From: Lachnospiraceae bacterium
Lineage (GTDB): Bacteria > Bacillota > Clostridia > Lachnospirales > Lachnospiraceae
Assembly (NCBI GenBank): GCA_029219245.1
Contig: JAQXTA010000008.1
Span: 1-64,000, forward strand
Direction of reading: 5' to 3'
Length of the DNA stretch: 64,000 nt
The notes beneath the pieces were generated by a model, which was not told the DNA's origin, did not search any database, and saw only the letters and a program-made list of their open reading frames with translations. The position numbers and the translations under genes were made by a program. Below are positions 45,994-54,418 of the stretch, in pieces (position 1 is the stretch's first letter; each line of letters begins with the position of its first letter).

Positions 45994-46518
45994 TTACACC
46001 TCCTTATTCGCGTTAAAGATATCTTTTATCACTGCCATCCGGGGATCAGGAACAAATGTATCACAGGAACATGCTCCCGTATTCAGGTCCTTGCCGCACT
46101 GTCTGCAAATTCCTTTGCAGTCCGGCTTGCACAATACCTTCATAGGCCAGTTGATTATGATTTCATTGATCAGTAAGTCATCTACATTCAATTGATAACC
46201 ATCCATAAAACTCTGGTCATCTGCTTCCTCTGACATACCTATAACATCCGGTGCATAAACTTCTCTTGAAAAGTCTAATACGATTTTCTTCTGTACAGGC
46301 TTTAAACATCTGTCACAATTCATGGCCAATGTAACTTCTGCCTGTCCATCAATCCTTGCTTTTCCTTTGCCAAGAGCTTTAAAAGTAAATACAATGGGTG
46401 ACTTTCCGACAAGTTCATATTGCTCCCTGCCCGTCGAAACGGTTTTTAACTGCGTTTCTACCTGCATGGTTACCACTTTGTCCTCAGATGTAAAAACATC
46501 CGTCAAATTCACAAACAT
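45994..46518 (-). CDS. yceD: YceD-family (DUF177) protein
   Basis: A 174-aa cytosolic protein of the YceD/DUF177 family, nearly always encoded before rpmF. In plants and E. coli the family is linked to 23S rRNA accumulation. Cys residues cluster at LCKPDCKGICRQCGKDLNTGACSC, a likely zinc site, in addition to CDRC earlier. TAGGAG precedes the ATG, and a consensus promoter lies upstream. Confidence 0.93.
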   Translation of the reverse strand: MFVNLTDVFTSEDKVVTMQVETQLKTVSTGREQYELVGKSPIVFTFKALGKGKARIDGQAEVTLAMNCDRCLKPVQKKIVLDFSREVYAPDVIGMSEEADDQSFMDGYQLNVDDLLINEIIINWPMKVLCKPDCKGICRQCGKDLNTGACSCDTFVPDPRMAVIKDIFNANKEV

Positions 46519-46544
46519 AGTTGACTCCTATCCACACTTAGATT

Positions 46545-46573
46545 ATTATACATAGGGCATTTGGGTTTGTCAA
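46545..46573 (-). promoter_or_regulatory. Consensus promoter of the yceD-rpmF-plsX-acpP-rnc-smc-ftsY operon
   Basis: On the minus strand, TTGACA (46573-46568) and TATAAT (46550-46545) are separated by exactly 17 nt: a full sigma-70/sigma-A consensus, 26 nt before the yceD ATG. Confidence 0.9.
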
Positions 46574-46587
46574 CCAATTTTTTATAC

Positions 46588-47019
46588 CTACAGGTCTTTT
46601 TTCTGGTATTCCTTCAACTGCTCATTTAGCTGCCTGGATGTTTTCCTGCCATTATTCCACATCACAAAGGATACAACAACAAATATAATGGCAATCAGCA
46701 CTATCATGCAAAAAACCATTTTCAGATTTCCGATAAAAAACCAGTCAAAGTAATAGCCACATTCCAAAACGATTAGATTGATATACAGATAATGCAATAT
46801 CATCCGAATACACATTTGCTTCTTAGAAAGTTCTTTATTTACAGGATAAAGCAGATTCCCGAATACACAGACCAAAGAGATTCCAAGTATCTGCCACAGT
46901 AAATTTATAGAAACATAGGTGTCTGGTTTAAAAACAGTCAGAAAGAAAGCTGTTGCAAAAACAACTCCCGTCGTCACATATGAAAAAGTATATAGCATTT
47001 CTTTTATTTTTTCCCACAT
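46588..47019 (-). CDS. DUF3021-family membrane protein, partner of a LytTR regulator
   Basis: A 143-aa protein with four predicted membrane helices (about 12-30, 38-55, 72-92, 97-118) and a polar C-terminal tail (NNGRKTSRQLNEQLKEYQKKDL). It fits DUF3021, a family repeatedly encoded beside stand-alone LytTR proteins. By analogy with streptococcal LytTR systems (HdrRM, BrsRM), the membrane partner may hold the regulator inactive. It lies 24 nt after the LytTR gene. Confidence 0.75.
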   Translation of the reverse strand: MWEKIKEMLYTFSYVTTGVVFATAFFLTVFKPDTYVSINLLWQILGISLVCVFGNLLYPVNKELSKKQMCIRMILHYLYINLIVLECGYYFDWFFIGNLKMVFCMIVLIAIIFVVVSFVMWNNGRKTSRQLNEQLKEYQKKDL

Positions 47020-47043
47020 GATTATTTGCTGCCATCCTTTCTG

Positions 47044-47481
47044 CTATATGCCAAGCTTCGCTTTTAAAAGCGGCACATACTGTCGGGAAATAATAACTCG
47101 TTCTCCATTTTTCATAAGTGCCTCAAATCTGCCGTTGAAGCTGGGGCTGAAGCTTTTGACCTTCGCCAGATTTAAAATAACAGATTTGGAAACCCTGAAA
47201 AAATCCGTTCCGGCGAACTGTTTCTCGATTTCGTATAATTTTAACTTTGTTTCATACACATTCTGATTCAGATAAAGAAAAACCTTATTGTCGACCGCCT
47301 CAAAATAATAAACTTCCTGTGGATTAATCTGCATAATTTTATCTTCGTTTCTGACCGCCAGCTTCTCCTGTTTCATTTTTAAGGCATTGATAAGCTGCAT
47401 AACAGACTCATCCACGCTTCTGCACCGGATAATAATCTGTTCTTCTTCCTCTGCATCAATATCTTCAATAATAATTTTCAT
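47044..47481 (-). CDS. LytTR-domain DNA-binding regulator
   Basis: A 145-aa protein without a receiver domain. Residues 1-40 are a short acidic N-terminus (EDIDAEEEEQIIIRC). Residues 45-145 form a LytTR domain (INPQEVYYFEAVDNKVFLYL, FFRVSKSVILNLAKVKSFSP, RVIISRQYVPLLKAKLG). LytTR proteins bind paired direct repeats about two helical turns apart. The gene lies between a lipoprotein gene and the DUF3021 gene. The ABC exporter upstream has matching repeats before its promoter. Confidence 0.92.
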   Translation of the reverse strand: MKIIIEDIDAEEEEQIIIRCRSVDESVMQLINALKMKQEKLAVRNEDKIMQINPQEVYYFEAVDNKVFLYLNQNVYETKLKLYEIEKQFAGTDFFRVSKSVILNLAKVKSFSPSFNGRFEALMKNGERVIISRQYVPLLKAKLGI

Positions 47482-47504
47482 ATTCCCCTCAAGCTCAGAA
47501 TCGT

Positions 47505-48095
47505 TTAGTCAACCGCACACTGTATTTTATAGGCTTCAATCTCCTTTTGCAATTCTGCTATCTGCTTATCCAATTCCTCATTTTCTGCTGTCAGCTCCTC
47601 AATACGTTTTTCTGCCTCGGCATCCTCAATTTCCTCTATATCAGCCGTTTCCGGCACAGTTTCCATAGCTGCTGCATCTGCATTTTCCACAGTACCATCC
47701 ATTTCTTCCACTGTTTGATCCTGTTCATCCGTTTTCGCAGAATTATCCAGTATTTCCGTACTCTTTGATGCCTCTACCAAATCATCTAATATATTACTAT
47801 CAGAAAATCCCTGAGCTGAATATGCAAGCACCTGCTGTTCATAATAAACATATTCTTTTTCCAATGCTTTTTTCTGTTCCTGTAACGAAAGATTTTCCGT
47901 TGCCAATTTTCTATACTGCTCCTGAACCTCAGATACCTCTTCCCTTTCTTCCGGATTGTTTGTCATCTGTATTTCACTCACATTTCCCGTATCAACGGCT
48001 TCCTGTCCTTCCTTGTTTCCACAGCCGGTAAAGAAAAGACAGCCTGCCAAAAATAATTTCATAATCATTTGTCTTTTTCGCATTATCAAAACCAT
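47505..48095 (-). CDS. Coiled-coil lipoprotein of unknown function
   Basis: About 196 aa from the ATG at 48095 (ATGs at 48113 and 48083 are alternatives; AGAAAGG lies just before 48095). A lipobox (FFTGC in LFLAGCLFFTGCGNKEG) suggests membrane anchoring. The mature protein is very rich in Glu, Asp and Gln. Two coiled-coil stretches (VSEVQEQYRKLATENLSLQE, and the C-terminal ~45 residues) flank an acidic Ala/Thr-rich middle. I recognise no enzymatic motif. It is co-oriented and tightly spaced with the LytTR gene (23 nt), so it may be part of the sensing system. Confidence 0.75.
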   Translation of the reverse strand: MVLIMRKRQMIMKLFLAGCLFFTGCGNKEGQEAVDTGNVSEIQMTNNPEEREEVSEVQEQYRKLATENLSLQEQKKALEKEYVYYEQQVLAYSAQGFSDSNILDDLVEASKSTEILDNSAKTDEQDQTVEEMDGTVENADAAAMETVPETADIEEIEDAEAEKRIEELTAENEELDKQIAELQKEIEAYKIQCAVD

Positions 48096-48105
48096 ACCTT
48101 TCTTA

Positions 48106-48123
48106 CATGTCATGTCATGTCAT
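48106..48123. repeat. Short tandem repeat (CATGT x3)
   Basis: CATGT occurs three times in a row followed by CAT, in the leader of the lipoprotein gene. Such short tandems can change length by slippage. Confidence 0.7.
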
Positions 48124-48151
48124 TCCATTTCGTTTCAGTCAGACTTTCTGC

Positions 48152-48180
48152 ATTCTATGTCCATCTGCCAATCTTACCAA
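48152..48180 (-). promoter_or_regulatory. Candidate promoter of the lipoprotein-LytTR-DUF3021 unit
   Basis: TTGGTA (48180-48175) and TAGAAT (48157-48152) are 17 nt apart, overlapping the stop region of the preceding gene. A threefold CATGT tandem lies between it and the start codon. Confidence 0.45.
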
Positions 48181-49754
48181 CCACTTTCCATGTCCATATA
48201 TACCTGGTTGGTTTCTTCTCCGTTCTCCGTCTGAACGGTTGATGAGCCACTATACTGCAAATTGCCACTGATTGGTGTGTCTGAACCTGCCACATCGAAC
48301 ATGACATAAGAGGATGTCATATCAATCATAGTCAGATAAGCATATTTATAATTGGTATGTTCCAGACTGAACCCGACATTATTGGCTAACATATTATAAT
48401 TTTCATCCATAAGCTGTAAACCGATTTGTTCTCCCGCCGGTGTATTTTGTATCTGTGTCATCAGCATTTTGGGCACCGCACCATTGATTGGCACTACATC
48501 ACCGGTCAGCTCCTGCCAATAAACGGTAGAGCCGTCAGCACTCTTATTACCTCTATGATAAGTTACTTCTTCCTCGCCTGACTCTTCCTCACCTGACTCT
48601 TCTTCGCTCTTTGCTTCTTCACTTATCTCGCTGTTCTCTGCAGCATTCTCTTCTTTTTCCGGCTCAGAGGATGGCGAAATAATCGCATCTTCCGGTTTTT
48701 CCTCATCCTCTTCTTCACCCATAACAATTTCCGGTTCGCCAAAACTGCAATAGGAATCAAAGAAATCGGGATATTTCTCCATAATTTCATCGTAATAGAT
48801 TAAGTTCTCTTTCTTCAGTACCTCAACCTGTTCCTCCGTAAAGTACCATGCATACTCTATCTCCTTACCTTCCATCAATTTCTTTTCTTCCGGAGTCGAC
48901 CAGTTATCATTCCTGCTGGTAACCTTGTAAAAATATAGTTCCTGCCCATTTTGGGTAATCCTTGATGGCAATTTATTTTTATTTGGTCCATACACCACTT
49001 TATTCTTTTCCTGATCATATATCGGTCCCCAAAAAGTATATTCCTGTAAGTCATCCTTTTTGTAAGAACACACTTCGTAATAATCTTCCTCCTGACTGTA
49101 ATCGCTATCTCCTTTGCATAAGCTATAAGTAGTACAAACTCCGCCACCTTCTCTACCATATTCAAATTTTGAAGAAAGTTTCAACATATCTCCATATAGA
49201 ATATAATCTCTGCTGGCATCCTCATCTGCATCGTAAGTAATTCTTTCCATAGGACTTATCGTTTTTCCATCATCAAAACTCTTCGTATGGATTGAATAAC
49301 CATCTTCATATAATACGGATCGGCTATATAAATTGGTAATCATATTCCCCTCTTCATCCTTCATGGAAAAAACAAGACCTTTCGCCGGACTCTGCCCAAA
49401 ATAACAGACAGCTTCATTATTCTCATTGTAAACAGTAATGTATTTATATCCGTTCTTGAGTGTTTTGTCCGTATAAAGCCAGTTCTTTTCTGCACGATAT
49501 CCATTGTCCAATATAACACTATATCCCTGCTCATCGACCGCTTGCTCCTGCCACTGCGCCGGGTCAATACCGGATAAGGTTGCAAAACTGCCATCTGCAT
49601 TTTTGACCTCAAAGCTGGACGGGACTATAATACCATTCCCCATATCTACCAGTTCAATTTCCGTTGTCTGTTCCACCTTTGCCTGACATGTCATGGACGG
49701 AAACAAGAATCCACACAATGGAACAAGCAATAAAATCTTTTTCCAATTTTTCAT
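48174..49754 (-). CDS. Secreted protein of unknown function
   Basis: A 526-aa protein with a clear signal peptide (KKILLLVPLCGFLFPSM, probable cleavage after CQA). The body is rich in Tyr, Asp, Asn and Glu and mostly β-like, with repeated YNEN/YDxxK-type strands and no recognised catalytic motif. An acidic Ser/Glu linker (about 370-410) divides it from a ~120-residue C-terminal domain. It lies between the LytTR unit and the ABC exporter, all on the same strand. GGAGAAAT precedes the ATG. No transmembrane or sortase motif is seen at the C-terminus, so it is probably released or wall-associated. Confidence 0.75.
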   Translation of the reverse strand: MKNWKKILLLVPLCGFLFPSMTCQAKVEQTTEIELVDMGNGIIVPSSFEVKNADGSFATLSGIDPAQWQEQAVDEQGYSVILDNGYRAEKNWLYTDKTLKNGYKYITVYNENNEAVCYFGQSPAKGLVFSMKDEEGNMITNLYSRSVLYEDGYSIHTKSFDDGKTISPMERITYDADEDASRDYILYGDMLKLSSKFEYGREGGGVCTTYSLCKGDSDYSQEEDYYEVCSYKKDDLQEYTFWGPIYDQEKNKVVYGPNKNKLPSRITQNGQELYFYKVTSRNDNWSTPEEKKLMEGKEIEYAWYFTEEQVEVLKKENLIYYDEIMEKYPDFFDSYCSFGEPEIVMGEEEDEEKPEDAIISPSSEPEKEENAAENSEISEEAKSEEESGEEESGEEEVTYHRGNKSADGSTVYWQELTGDVVPINGAVPKMLMTQIQNTPAGEQIGLQLMDENYNMLANNVGFSLEHTNYKYAYLTMIDMTSSYVMFDVAGSDTPISGNLQYSGSSTVQTENGEETNQVYMDMESGW

Positions 49755-49881
49755 AGGATATTTCTCCTCTGTGATAATTTGTTTTTCTAGTCCATACTAT
49801 CACTACCATACAATATTTGTAAATACCAGCTATAAATATAGATATTCCTACTTTTCTTCCATTGCTTATAATGCTTTCATT

Positions 49882-50796
49882 CTAGCGGTCACGCACTGCC
49901 CTCTTACTGCTGACTAAAGTTGCCATGCCAATAACCAATACGCTCAAAGTCAAAAGATAAGTAATCTGCATGCTCAGTGTAACTTCTGTTCCGTCAAACA
50001 AAATGGTAATTCCCATGCTTTCCCGGAAACCTTCAGCCACTTCCGTAGGAAGTCCCGCAAAAGTAGTTTCCACTGCCTGCTTCGTGCAGATGCTCCGCAT
50101 CATTGCTGCGCCATGCAGAAATGGAAAACACTTTAGAATATCTGCTACTTTCTCCGGTATCATGGACATCGGAAGATAAATACCTCCGACAAAACCAACC
50201 AGCGTACCGATTACTGTTAAAATCCCACTCCATGCGCTTTCACTGTGCACAAACAACGCAAGAAAATAAGCAAGTGCTGCATACAGGAAAGTATTCAGTA
50301 CAATCATTCCCAATAATTCCACACAGTCTAATAATGTAAGTACCGTCTGTCCGGACAGCCACAAATACATCTGGGCTGCTGCCAGCGTAATCACGCACAT
50401 GATAACACCGATACTCCAGGCAGAAATCACATAACCAAGTGCTATCTGTATTCTTTTTACCGGTGTCACATAGAAGCTGGCCAGACGGTTCTTTGTTTCA
50501 TCCTCAATCATACCACCAATAACCGTCATCGTAACGGTAACCGAGTTACTGAGCAAAATTCCTGCTAACGTCCAAACCTGTATCAGATAGTCCGCATTCG
50601 TCTTATCCTCTTCCGGATTCCTGTTTCCTCCAAACTGTTCCAACGCCTCAACAATATTACTGCTGTTCATATCACCCAGAAACAATATCATAAGTCCTAA
50701 TACAATGAGCATGGATAATACCGAAAAAAACACAGCCGCTCTGTCTCTTCCAAAAACAAGCATATTTCTTTTCACCAAATTTCCTATTTTTTTCAT
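49882..50796 (-). CDS. ABC-2 type exporter permease
   Basis: A 304-aa permease with six membrane helices and an external loop between helices 1 and 2 (MNSSNIVEALEQFGGNRNPE). The layout is that of DrrB/ABC-2 permeases of drug, peptide or polymer exporters. It overlaps the ATPase gene by 4 nt. The substrate is unknown; the nearby secreted protein has its own signal peptide and need not be a substrate. Confidence 0.92.
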   Translation of the reverse strand: MKKIGNLVKRNMLVFGRDRAAVFFSVLSMLIVLGLMILFLGDMNSSNIVEALEQFGGNRNPEEDKTNADYLIQVWTLAGILLSNSVTVTMTVIGGMIEDETKNRLASFYVTPVKRIQIALGYVISAWSIGVIMCVITLAAAQMYLWLSGQTVLTLLDCVELLGMIVLNTFLYAALAYFLALFVHSESAWSGILTVIGTLVGFVGGIYLPMSMIPEKVADILKCFPFLHGAAMMRSICTKQAVETTFAGLPTEVAEGFRESMGITILFDGTEVTLSMQITYLLTLSVLVIGMATLVSSKRAVRDR

Positions 50797-51719
50797 CCTT
50801 TTCCCTCCAAATCCTTACCGGTTACATTTAAAAAAACATCATCCATAGACCCTTGCACCAGTTCAAATCCTTCTATCATTCCCTGCACCTGGTCCAAGAT
50901 GGGAAGCGCCGCCATACTTTCTGCTACCAAAACAGAAAAATACTCTTCTTTCTTTCTCCATGGCAATTGCAGTCTCGATAGAACGTCCTGCAATTCTGCT
51001 TCTTTTACTGCTTTGGGAATCAGTTTCAGTTTATCCTTTGCGTATTTTTCCTTTAAAGCAAAGGGAGTTCCCATCTCCTTTATCTGACCCGCATCCAGAA
51101 TCGCAATATTGGATGCTTTCGCAGCTTCCTCCATATAATGAGTGGTCAAAAAGACCGTCATTTTCATTTCTTTTCGTAGCTGCTCCACACTTTTCCAGAC
51201 ACTTTTCCTGGTTGCCGGGTCCAACCCGGTTGTCGGCTCATCCAAAAAAAGAATTTCCGGCTGGTTAATCAATGCCCTTGCTATTTCACATCTTCTTTTC
51301 TGTCCGCCGGATAATTTCACGAATCTTCTATCATAAACGTCCTGCAACTCCAATATTTCGCATACATTCTGAATATTTTGTTTTAAGCTTCTGCTGTCCT
51401 TTTCATAAAGCGCGCCTCGGACAAACAGGTTTTCCTTTACGCTCAGTCTGTCATCCAGACAATTGTTCTGATATACAATACCAATCTTCCTTCGTATCTG
51501 TTCATTTTCTTCTCCCAGACGGCAACCACAGATTTCTACCGTTCCCTCTGTCGGCGGATACAACGTACAAAGCATGTTAATCGTAGTGGATTTGCCAGCA
51601 CCATTTACGCCTAAGAACCCAAACAGTTCTCCTTTTTTAATCTGAAAGCTGATATCATCTACCGCCTTTACCTCTTTGAAATATTTTTTGAGATTGCTTA
51701 CTTTTATCACATTTTCCAT
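50793..51719 (-). CDS. ABC-2 type exporter ATP-binding protein
   Basis: The ATG at 51719 follows TAGGAG (308 aa). Walker A is GVNGAGKST, the signature is LSGGQKRR, Walker B is ILFLDEPTTGLD, and the H-loop is LTTHYMEEA. The C-terminal ~80 residues form the DrrA-type accessory region. It powers the permease encoded next. The promoter and three phased AAGTT repeats upstream suggest control by a LytTR regulator. Confidence 0.94.
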   Translation of the reverse strand: MENVIKVSNLKKYFKEVKAVDDISFQIKKGELFGFLGVNGAGKSTTINMLCTLYPPTEGTVEICGCRLGEENEQIRRKIGIVYQNNCLDDRLSVKENLFVRGALYEKDSRSLKQNIQNVCEILELQDVYDRRFVKLSGGQKRRCEIARALINQPEILFLDEPTTGLDPATRKSVWKSVEQLRKEMKMTVFLTTHYMEEAAKASNIAILDAGQIKEMGTPFALKEKYAKDKLKLIPKAVKEAELQDVLSRLQLPWRKKEEYFSVLVAESMAALPILDQVQGMIEGFELVQGSMDDVFLNVTGKDLEGKG

Positions 51720-51756
51720 TGTTTTTCTCCTACTTGTATTTCCAAATGACACTGCT

Positions 51757-51785
51757 ACCATATCCGATTTTCTTTTTTATGACAA
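51757..51785 (-). promoter_or_regulatory. Candidate promoter of the ABC-2 exporter operon
   Basis: TTGTCA (51785-51780) and TATGGT (51762-51757) are 17 nt apart. The -10 is imperfect, as expected for an activator-dependent promoter. It ends 37 nt before the ATG. Confidence 0.6.
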
Positions 51786-51796
51786 TAAAATACAGG

Positions 51797-51844
51797 CAAG
51801 TTGTTAAGACGGTAAAACAAGTTGCAAAATATCAGAGTAAGTTA
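51797..51844 (-). promoter_or_regulatory. Candidate LytTR operator: three phased AAGTT repeats
   Basis: AAGTT begins at 51798, 51819 and 51839 (spacings 21 and 20 nt). The first two sit in an identical 7-mer CAAGTTG. The array starts 11 nt upstream of the -35 hexamer. LytTR regulators such as AgrA bind two ~9-bp direct repeats spaced about 21 bp apart, so this geometry fits. The regulator assignment is inference. Confidence 0.55.
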
Positions 51845-51867
51845 CACATATTATTTATGAAAGAGTA

Positions 51868-51910
51868 CAAAAAAAAAGAAACCGATACCTTTTTCTGCAT
51901 CAGTTTCTTT
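51868..51910 (-). terminator. Terminator downstream of ackA
   Basis: AAAGAAACCGAT pairs with ATCAGTTTCTTT (one mismatch) on either side of a 12-nt loop, followed on the minus strand by a run of T residues. Confidence 0.8.
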
Positions 51911-51922
51911 CCTATTCTATGA

Positions 51923-53119
51923 CTACTTTACGATTGCATACGTTTCTCTTGCAATGGCGAGTTCCTCATTGGTCGGAATCACAAGCACTTTGGTCTTTGA
52001 ATCCGACGTTGTAATCACCAAATCCTCTCCACGCTTTTCATTCTGTTTTTCATCTAAGGTAATACCGAGATACCCTAACCGTTTGCAAATCAGATTTCTG
52101 ACAAGCGGACTATTCTCTCCAAGACCTGCCGTAAAGCAGATACCATCCACACCATTCATGGATGCTACATATGCACCGATATATTTTGCTACACGATATG
52201 CAAAGGCTTCCATCGTACGAACACTTGCTTCCTGGCCTTCCAGATAAGCATCCTCTAAATCTCTGAAATCAGAGGAGAAGTTATCCGACAAGCCAAGTAC
52301 ACCGGACTTCTTATTTAGAATCGCCATAATCTCATCAATGGATTTTCCTTCTTTATGTGCCAAAAACTCAATAATTGCCGGATCAATATCTCCGGAACGT
52401 GTCCCCATAATCAATCCTTCCAATGGTGTCAGTCCCATAGAAGTATCAATACATTTGCCGTTCTGTACTGCCGATACGCTGGCTCCGTTCCCGAGGTGAC
52501 AGACAATCAGCTTCAAATCCTCATAGCTCTGTCCCAGTACTTCGGCTGCCTTTTTTGATACATAGGAATGGCTTGTTCCATGAAAACCATATCTTCTGAT
52601 TTTGTATTTTTCATAATATTCATAAGGAATCCCATATAAGTAAGCTTCCTGCGGCATAGTCTGATGAAATGCCGTATCAAAGACCGCGACCATCGGCGTG
52701 TCCGGCATTAATTCCTTGCAGGCTGCAATACCGATTAAATTTGCCGGATTATGTAAGGGTGCCAGTTCATTACATTCCGTAATCGCTTCAATGACTTCCT
52801 CTGTAATTAAAGTAGATGCAGCAAACTTCTCTCCACCATGTACAATACGGTGTCCTACTGCCCCAATCTCAGACAGTTCCTTTACAACACCATTTTCCTT
52901 ATCCGTCAACGCTTCCAACACAAGTTTAATTGCCTGTGTATGGTCTTCCATCGGGGTAATTGTTTTTATCTTGTCTCTCCCTGCCGGCTGATATACAAGC
53001 TGGCTGCCATCAATACCAATACGTTCACACAGACCTTTGGCAATCAATTTTTCGGTAACGGCATCTATTAACTGAAACTTCAGCGATGAGCTGCCGCAGT
53101 TAATGACTAAAATGTTCAT
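51923..53119 (-). CDS. ackA: Acetate kinase
   Basis: The ATG at 53119 follows AGAAGGAAAT (398 aa, the usual length). It converts acetyl-phosphate and ADP to acetate and ATP, the energy-yielding last step of acetate fermentation. Motifs are MNILVINCGSSSLKFQL at the start, GHRIVHGGEKF, YGFHGTSHSYV, HLGNGASVSAV and CFTAGLGENSP. It follows pta by about 95 nt, with a hairpin between them. Confidence 0.98.
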   Translation of the reverse strand: MNILVINCGSSSLKFQLIDAVTEKLIAKGLCERIGIDGSQLVYQPAGRDKIKTITPMEDHTQAIKLVLEALTDKENGVVKELSEIGAVGHRIVHGGEKFAASTLITEEVIEAITECNELAPLHNPANLIGIAACKELMPDTPMVAVFDTAFHQTMPQEAYLYGIPYEYYEKYKIRRYGFHGTSHSYVSKKAAEVLGQSYEDLKLIVCHLGNGASVSAVQNGKCIDTSMGLTPLEGLIMGTRSGDIDPAIIEFLAHKEGKSIDEIMAILNKKSGVLGLSDNFSSDFRDLEDAYLEGQEASVRTMEAFAYRVAKYIGAYVASMNGVDGICFTAGLGENSPLVRNLICKRLGYLGITLDEKQNEKRGEDLVITTSDSKTKVLVIPTNEELAIARETYAIVK

Positions 53120-53183
53120 TGCAATTTCCTTCTTTCTGCTAAAATATGTATCCGCTAACACGCACTCAAGAACTCTATTATCA

Positions 53184-53217
53184 GATAAGCAGATTTGCCG
53201 CCGTAAATCTGCTTATC
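53184..53217 (-). other. Hairpin between pta and ackA
   Basis: A perfect 13-bp stem (GATAAGCAGATTT / AAATCTGCTTATC) with an 8-nt loop begins within the pta stop codon. No T-run follows on the minus strand, so it is more likely an mRNA-stabilising or processing structure than a strong terminator. Confidence 0.7.
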
Positions 53218-54217
53218 ACGCAAGTTGTGCCTGGACAGCGGTAAGTGCTACAACACCTACAATATCTTCCCAGGAACATCCGCGGGACAAATCATTTACC
53301 GGTTTGGCAATTCCCTGTAACATCGGTCCATAAGCTTCTGCTTTTGCCAGTCGCTGTACTAATTTGTAGCCGATATTTCCACAATCAAGGTTTGGGAAGA
53401 TAAGGACATTAGCCTTTCCTGCCACCTCACTGCCCGGTGCTTTGGATTTTGCAACCTGTGGAACCAATGCAGCATCCGCCTGAAGTTCTCCATCAATGCA
53501 CAGATTCGGATACTGTTCGTGTGCAATTCTGGTTGCCTCTACCACTTTATCAACTAACGGATGTTTTGCGCTGCCTTTCGTGGAGTGGGACAACATGGCA
53601 ATAATCGGTTTTGCTCCAACAAGACTCTTAAAGCTTCTTGCGGAAGAATCAGCAATCGCTGCCAACTCTTCCGCTGTTGGATCCTGATTCAGACCACAGT
53701 CAGCAAATAAGAAAGTACCACCTTCCCCAAATTCACAGTCCGGTACATCCAGAATAAAGAAACCGGAAACCAGTTTTACTCCGGGTGCCGTCTTCAAAAT
53801 CTGTAATGCCGGTCTTAACGTATCGGCTGTTGCATGGCATGCTCCTGCCACCATTCCGTCTGCATCATTTGCTTTTACCATAATGACGCCAAAAGTCAGA
53901 TAGTCACTTAAAAGGATTTCTCTCGCTTTCTCCGGTGTCATGCCTTTGTTCTTTCTTGTTTCATATAATAAATTCACATAACTGTCTAATTTATCGGTTT
54001 TCTCCGGATCAATTATCGTAACGCCATCCAAATCGACTTCCAGCCATCCCGCGCCATCCAATATTTTTTCTTCATTACCAACCATAATAATATTGGCAAT
54101 TCCTTCCTGCAGAACTTTAGATGCCGCAATCAGCGTTCTTTTATCATTTGTCTCCGGTAGTACAATTGTTTTCTTATCGCTCCTTGCCTTCTCCTTCATA
54201 AGATCGATATAAGACAT
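53216..54217 (-). CDS. pta: Phosphate acetyltransferase
   Basis: The ATG at 54217 follows AAAGGAG (333 aa, the short single-domain type). It converts acetyl-CoA and phosphate to acetyl-phosphate. Motifs are KTIVLPETNDKRT at the start, ACHATADTLRPALQI, and VLIFPNLDCGNIGYKLVQRL with GPMLQGIAKPVNDLSRGC. It forms an operon with ackA. Confidence 0.97.
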   Translation of the reverse strand: MSYIDLMKEKARSDKKTIVLPETNDKRTLIAASKVLQEGIANIIMVGNEEKILDGAGWLEVDLDGVTIIDPEKTDKLDSYVNLLYETRKNKGMTPEKAREILLSDYLTFGVIMVKANDADGMVAGACHATADTLRPALQILKTAPGVKLVSGFFILDVPDCEFGEGGTFLFADCGLNQDPTAEELAAIADSSARSFKSLVGAKPIIAMLSHSTKGSAKHPLVDKVVEATRIAHEQYPNLCIDGELQADAALVPQVAKSKAPGSEVAGKANVLIFPNLDCGNIGYKLVQRLAKAEAYGPMLQGIAKPVNDLSRGCSWEDIVGVVALTAVQAQLA

Positions 54218-54259
54218 AACCCCATTCTCCTTTCGTTTCTCCTTTGAGATACTATCAAA

Positions 54260-54288
54260 ATTATACAAAAATAAGTTTGTGTATACAA
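54260..54288 (-). promoter_or_regulatory. Candidate pta-ackA promoter
   Basis: TTGTAT (54288-54283) and a consensus TATAAT (54265-54260) are 17 nt apart, 42 nt before the pta ATG. Confidence 0.65.
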
Positions 54289-54367
54289 GATAATTTCCCC
54301 GAAAACATTGTCTAAAATTGAATACAAAATCTGTTACACATGTTTGTGGCATATCTCATATGTAACA

Positions 54368-54376
54368 TGTTATACT
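54368..54376 (+). promoter_or_regulatory. Candidate extended -10 promoter of tmcAL
   Basis: TGTTATACT gives an extended -10 (TG-N-TATACT) without a good -35, about 43 nt before the start codon. Confidence 0.5.
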
Positions 54377-54418
54377 AAAGATAATACATTTTTGAAATTT
54401 GAAATGAGGTTTAATCCG

